This document shows positions 42,745 through 45,522 of a stretch of DNA of 45,522 bases, piece after piece. The stretch is from a virus. The stretch covers positions 1 through 45,522 of IMG/VR virus record IMGVR_UViG_3300032053_000146; one strand, written 5' to 3'. Each line of letters opens with the position of its first letter. The first letter of the stretch is position 1. The position numbers and the translations under genes were made by a program. A model generated the notes under the pieces. It did no database searches. It was not told the DNA's origin and was given only the letters and a program-made list of their open reading frames with translations.

Positions 42745-42935
42745 TTCACTTCGTCCTGTTTGTTAGTTTTACGTGTGATTATTTTAAATACCAGTTCGTA
42801 CGCAGGAAAGGTAATCACACGGTAACCTACCCACGCCAGAGAAAAACCGATGTCGCCGGTGTAAACGCACAACGACAACACGCCAAGTGCTTCCCACAAT
42901 ATGCCTTTGAGGAATGACCTGCGTGAAATCATCAT
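42741..42935 (-). CDS. DUF2061-like small membrane protein
   Basis: 64 residues. SRRSFLKGILWEALGVLSLC, then TGDIGFSLAWVGYRVITFPA, matches the R-S-x-x-K-x-x-x-W...TG(D/N) pattern of the DUF2061 family of two-helix membrane proteins. Start overlaps the previous stop (ATGATG). Function unknown. Confidence 0.7.
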   Translation of the reverse strand: MMISRRSFLKGILWEALGVLSLCVYTGDIGFSLAWVGYRVITFPAYELVFKIITRKTNKQDEVK

Positions 42936-43117
42936 GCGCCGCCGTTGGTTAAACGGTTAAGCGCAGCCACCAACTTGTGCATAAGCGCCGTCAACGACTT
43001 GATGCGTAAACCCTCGCGTACGTGCACTTGGTTGCTTTCTTCGAGTTTGAGCATCAGCGCGTCGATTTTGGCGTCAAGCGCGGCCTGTTTAATACGGTCG
43101 GTATTCGTCCAATCCAT
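42932..43117 (-). CDS. Small coiled-coil protein
   Basis: 61 residues, nearly all helical (IKQAALDAKIDALMLKLEES; LRIKSLTALMHKLVAALNRL). Start at ATG 43117 in a TAATG overlap with the previous gene (a GTG at 43129 is also in frame). Function unknown. Confidence 0.7.
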   Translation of the reverse strand: MDWTNTDRIKQAALDAKIDALMLKLEESNQVHVREGLRIKSLTALMHKLVAALNRLTNGGA

Positions 43118-43374
43118 TAGGTCTTCCACAACCGCTTTATTTCACGGTCAAACGCGCGCAGCAAAGACGGCCCTTGCAAGCGCGACAACCGCTTAGCCGT
43201 GCTCGATATGCGCAACTTGCTCAACCAATCGGACGCCGCAACCAATGACGCATATATCGAACCCGGATGCTGCGCCGCAATGTCCCGCATTGAAACAAAA
43301 GCGTGCTTGGTGTGGATTTTCGCAACCGGTCTTTGCCGACCGGTGCCACGCCAGAATAAATCTTTTCGCATCAT
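43117..43374 (-). CDS. Basic small protein, first gene of the late operon
   Basis: 85 residues (one fewer if the second ATG at 43371 is used), rich in Arg and Lys with two helices. AAGGACGAG precedes the double ATG. It is the promoter-proximal gene of the 25-kb leftward operon, and an operator-like inverted repeat lies just upstream (43392-43417). It could be a regulator or small terminase, but no domain is recognised. Confidence 0.65.
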   Translation of the reverse strand: MMRKDLFWRGTGRQRPVAKIHTKHAFVSMRDIAAQHPGSIYASLVAASDWLSKLRISSTAKRLSRLQGPSLLRAFDREIKRLWKT

Positions 43375-43391
43375 ATTCTCGTCCTTGTTTT

Positions 43392-43417
43392 GTTTACATT
43401 TTCAAGCGAATGTAAAC
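43392..43417. promoter_or_regulatory. Operator-like inverted repeat upstream of the late operon
   Basis: GTTTACATT and AATGTAAAC are perfect 9-base arms with an 8-base spacer, 18-43 bases upstream of the first late gene. The position and symmetry fit a dimeric repressor or activator site. Confidence 0.6.
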
Positions 43418-43543
43418 GGATTTAATCACACGTTGGCGTGCGACGCCCTCTGCGCTTATCTTTTCACCGAGGGTGAAATGTCCTTAACTTGAACGAGTGC
43501 ACGGTTTATGACGTCGCACGGCAGCGTGTGACAAAGTTGGCAC

Positions 43544-43978
43544 GAAAATTGCTGTGGTCTGACGAATGCCCACGCCATAAGCACATTTCGTGCCAAGTTG
43601 AGCGTGAAATTTCGGCATGACGCTTTCAACGTAGCACAAAACGTGCCAGAATTACGCTGTTCAACCGTAGCGCACATACAGGGAACGCGCCCATACGTGG
43701 AGCCGCAAGACCATATCGACTGGCTGCGCCGCCGTTCCACGCCGGAAAGCCGTTCCACGTAGGAGCCGCAAGACCATATCGACTGGCTGCGCCGCCGTTC
43801 CACGCAGCACAAAACGTGCCAAGTTGAGCGTAAATTTTCGGCATGAAAATTGCTGTGGTTAAAACCCATGCTCCACGCCGTAAGCACAAAGCGTGCCAAG
43901 TTGAGCGTGAAATTTCGGCATGGCGTTTTCAGCGTAGCACAAAGCGTGCCAAAACTATGCTGTTCAATCGTAACACAT
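43544..43978. repeat. 133-base imperfect direct duplication
   Basis: 43544-43676 and 43845-43978 share the same order of blocks: GAAAATTGCTGTGGT, GCACxxxxCGTGCCAAGTTG, AGCGTGAAATTTCGGCATG, GTAGCACAAA and CTGTTCAA. A third partial copy lies at 43805-43845. Each copy contains two iterons 53 bases apart. Confidence 0.8.
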
Positions 43979-44026
43979 GGGCGTCACCCCATGCTCAAAG
44001 CGTGCACATCAGCAAATAGCGTGCCA
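43581..44026. repeat. Seven iteron-like repeats GCACAAARCGTGCCA (candidate origin)
   Basis: Copies at 43581, 43634, 43807, 43884, 43937, 43993 and 44012 (15 bases each; the first and the last two degenerate). The core GCAC-N5-GTGC is itself symmetric. Repeats of this kind in a divergent non-coding region are typical binding sites of a replication initiator. Confidence 0.65.
43699..43805. repeat. Perfect 44-base direct repeat
   Basis: 43699-43742 and 43762-43805 are identical over 44 bases, beginning GGAGCCGCAAG and ending GTTCCACGC, with 19 different bases between them. Only two copies, so not a CRISPR. Confidence 0.9.
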
Positions 44027-44146
44027 AGTGAATTTTCCAAAGAACGCGACCCCGGACGCTCAACGCGTACGAGGCCTTTTCTACCCTTTTTACGGCGACG
44101 AACGGAAAATTGTGCAGAGCGACCTAAGTTTTTGACGGCCCTTGGT

Positions 44147-44185
44147 GTTCAAATTTTGAACAATTTTTCTGTTCAAATTTTGAAC
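44147..44185. promoter_or_regulatory. Pair of palindromes GTTCAAATTTTGAAC
   Basis: Identical 15-base palindromes at 44147-44161 and 44171-44185, centre to centre 24 bases. A variant pair lies at 44654-44700. Likely operators for a dimeric phage regulator. Confidence 0.65.
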
Positions 44186-44319
44186 AATTTCTGCCAATAT
44201 CGCATTTGTTTGCACATTTTTCCCTGTCGGTTGCATACTTGGGCCGGTAAACATGCCCGACAAAGCCCGACGTGCGCGTCGGAATGCCCGTCGGAAAGGT
44301 GTATATTAATACACATTTT

Positions 44320-44380
44320 AAAAAATCCGACGCCCGGAAGCTCATTGTGGGAAACAACTTTCGGGCGTCGGAATGCAGAC
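44320..44380 (-). terminator. Terminator-like hairpin, copy of 18102-18162
   Basis: TCCGACGCCCGGAAG (44327-44341) and CTTTCGGGCGTCGGA form a 15-base stem with one non-Watson-Crick position and a 17-base loop. On the minus strand six T follow. 54 of 61 bases match the copy at 18102-18162. There is no minus-strand gene to its right, so its terminator role is unclear. Confidence 0.6.
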
Positions 44381-44431
44381 GGCGTCGGAAGCCGGGGAAT
44401 ATAACTCCGACACCTATATTCCTTCGAGCGG

Positions 44432-44458
44432 AAGTTATTTCGTCCGTTGAGCTTCCGG
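44432..44458. repeat. Inverted 27-base copy of the hairpin loop at 18116-18142
   Basis: Its reverse complement is identical to 18116-18142 (CCGGAAGCTCAACGGACGAA and on to AATAACTT). The loop sequence is preserved, while the outer stem here is shortened to CGGAAG/CTTCCG. Confidence 0.85.
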
Positions 44459-44653
44459 ACGGTTATTTAAAGCATTACTTTAAGCCGACGCCGAAAGTTA
44501 TTTCCTCGCTTCAATGTCGGAGCGTCGGCCATGTCGGCGTGGGTATGGGTCGGGGGATTCCGACAAATCCGACCGATATTCCTATCGGAGCGCCGTATTG
44601 CAAATCGTTGCATATATGCCATATTGGCAGAACGGTCGGCCATGGTGGCAGGT

Positions 44654-44700
44654 GTTCAAATATTGAACATATGAACGGTTGCTGTGTTCAAATATTGAAC
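44654..44700. promoter_or_regulatory. Pair of palindromes GTTCAAATATTGAAC
   Basis: Copies at 44654-44668 and 44686-44700, centre to centre 32 bases. One base differs from the pair at 44147-44185. Together they make four sites flanking the hairpin cluster. Confidence 0.65.
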
Positions 44701-45179
44701 AGCCCCTCCGAGCCTCCCCCTTGCCTTCAAGGCGGTCTAAGGCCGGTCGATACCTCAGAACGCGCTCGAAACCCAGGGCGACCCCTCGTCTGGTCTTCGC
44801 CGGGTATCGGTGGCGTACGCGGCGATATTCGCTCCGGGCGTCGGCGTGGGTGTGGGTTTTCTCCCCCTCTTATTTGTCGGGCGACCGGACGTGAAGCCGC
44901 GTCGGACGGGCTTTTCCGGGCCGTATGGTGGCGATGCCTATACATTGCGGGGTTTTCCCCATAAATTTGCCGATATTTTGCTACGCCTTGCAGGGTCGAA
45001 ATCAGGCCGACCACAACCGCTTGTATTTTTCCGGGCCACGACCCCTACCGGTGGGTTTTGGCATCATCTGGCACGCACCTTGCTATATATCTTATTGACA
45101 CCGACGAAAAGCAAGCACGCGCTCTTTGAAATCTGAATCCCGACCTTCGAATCTTTTGTCGATAGAGAGGAGATTTAAA

Positions 45180-45368
45180 ATGAAACCGAAACCCCCGAAA
45201 ATGCAAGCTTTACGTGATGGGCTGGAAATGCCTGTTGGTTATGCCGACGTAAAACGATTTTACGCCGTATTGCGATTATACACCGACGCGGGTCAGCGTG
45301 ATTTTTCAGCTTTGATGACCAAGATACGTGAAGCCTACCCGGAAATTGATTTCGAATCTTTTCAATAG
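45180..45368 (+). CDS. Hypothetical 62-residue protein, first early gene
   Basis: 62 residues, GAGAGGAG before ATG 45180. Helical (YADVKRFYAVLRLYTDAGQR) and mildly basic at the N-terminus. First gene of the rightward early operon. Family unknown. Confidence 0.75.
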   Translation: MKPKPPKMQALRDGLEMPVGYADVKRFYAVLRLYTDAGQRDFSALMTKIREAYPEIDFESFQ

Positions 45369-45383
45369 AGAGGAGCTTTAGCC

Positions 45384-45522
45384 ATGTTGAATAGCGAGGA
45401 TTTTGAACCGGAATCGACGCAGGAATGTGTCGCTTGTCATATACGGAAGCCTTTGCAGGATTTCGATTTCGACGGCCAGACGGAAAACGGCAGACGGTAC
45501 CGGTGTATCGAATGCGACGACA
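45384..45522 (+). CDS. Zinc-ribbon protein, 5' part (continues at position 19)
   Basis: The first 46 codons of the 103-residue protein completed at the window start. AGAGAGGAG lies about 10 bases before ATG 45384. Contains CVACHIRKPLQDFDFDG and CIEC, the first zinc ribbon (a pattern like the N-terminal finger of HNH proteins in this genome). Confidence 0.8.
   Translation, partial: MLNSEDFEPESTQECVACHIRKPLQDFDFDGQTENGRRYRCIECDD
45505..45522. repeat. Terminal 18-base direct repeat (same as 1-18)
   Basis: Bases 45505-45522 are identical to bases 1-18. One gene reads through the join in frame, so the molecule is circular or circularly permuted; unique length about 45,504 bases. Confidence 0.9.

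Larger units (their letters stand above)
43375..45179. other. Divergent non-coding region, likely origin and control region
   Basis: 1.8 kb without a convincing gene, between the leftward late operon and the rightward early operon. From left to right it holds an inverted repeat, seven iteron-like repeats, a 133-base imperfect duplication, a perfect 44-base duplication, two pairs of operator-like palindromes, and hairpins of the GTCGG/CCGAC family. A weak promoter candidate for the early operon (TTGGCA 45058 with TGCTATATAT about 45081-45090) is visible. Confidence 0.7.

Noticed and set aside
43699-43805. CRISPR array
   Set aside because: Only two copies of the 44-base repeat with a 19-base gap; no third unit and no cas genes.
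43456-43899. Minus-strand 147-residue frame across the origin region
   Set aside because: It consists of the iterons and duplicated blocks read as protein, with internally repeated segments only where the DNA repeats; no ribosome-binding site.
44272-45136. Plus-strand frames of 230 and 108 residues
   Set aside because: They run through hairpins and operator palindromes, lack good start signals, and give unrelated Arg/Gly/Pro-rich protein.
1-45522. Temperate lifestyle, integrase or attachment site, tRNA genes
   Set aside because: No integrase, excisionase, CI-like repressor or tRNA cloverleaf was seen; the operators alone do not imply lysogeny.

Overview
The window is an apparently complete, circularly permuted genome of a lytic, siphovirus-like tailed phage of about 45.5 kb. 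The last 18 bases repeat the first 18, and one small gene reads through the join. There is no integrase, CI-like repressor, rRNA or tRNA. The peptidase-type endolysin, GTA-type 3-TM holin and a lipoprotein with a lipobox suggest a Gram-negative host; the host itself cannot be named from the sequence.

Layout. (1) 45180 through the join to 3225, plus strand: a run of tightly overlapping small early genes (zinc-ribbon proteins, an HNH-nuclease-like protein, an HTH protein with a basic tail, a mini membrane protein), closed by a rho-independent terminator at 3244-3281. (2) 3286-17957, minus strand: replication and nucleotide metabolism, with a sigma-like factor, a PrimPol-helicase fusion, PurZ, a nucleoside deoxyribosyltransferase-like enzyme, a dATP/dGTP-diphosphohydrolase-like protein, a family A DNA polymerase, a PD-(D/E)xK nuclease, a MazG-like protein, two glycosyltransferases, a possible ssDNA-binding protein and a metallophosphoesterase. 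(3) 17958-18324: tandem hairpins, one followed by a T-run on the minus strand, closing the late operon. (4) 18325-43374, minus strand and read from right to left: small genes, terminase, an FkbM methyltransferase, portal, a fused protease-capsid protein, a repeat-built head protein, connector, adhesin-like proteins with very long Ser-Pro linkers, tail completion/terminator genes, tail tube, chaperones with a -1 frameshift, tape measure, discoidin-like tail-tip proteins, holin, endolysin and a glycosyltransferase. (5) 43375-45179: a 1.8 kb non-coding divergent region with seven iteron-like repeats, longer duplications, four operator-like palindromes and hairpins; it is the best candidate for the replication origin and early control region.

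The central system is a Z-genome (2-aminoadenine / diaminopurine DNA) cassette at 6867-11853. PurZ carries Ser in place of the catalytic Asp of the PurA P-loop motif and sits three genes from a family A polymerase, as in known aminoadenine phages. No HD-domain dATPase (DatZ) is visible. Instead a nucleoside deoxyribosyltransferase/hydrolase-fold gene lies directly upstream of purZ, and there are two separate candidates for the MazZ-type dGTP-to-dGMP step. This could be a variant way of making dZTP and removing dA nucleotides.

Other highlights are a perfect A-AAA-AAC slippery heptamer directly before the stop of the first tail-chaperone gene, a protease-capsid fusion with an internal ribosome-binding site and TTG codon, and three structural genes joined by hypervariable-looking (Ser-Pro)n DNA repeats.
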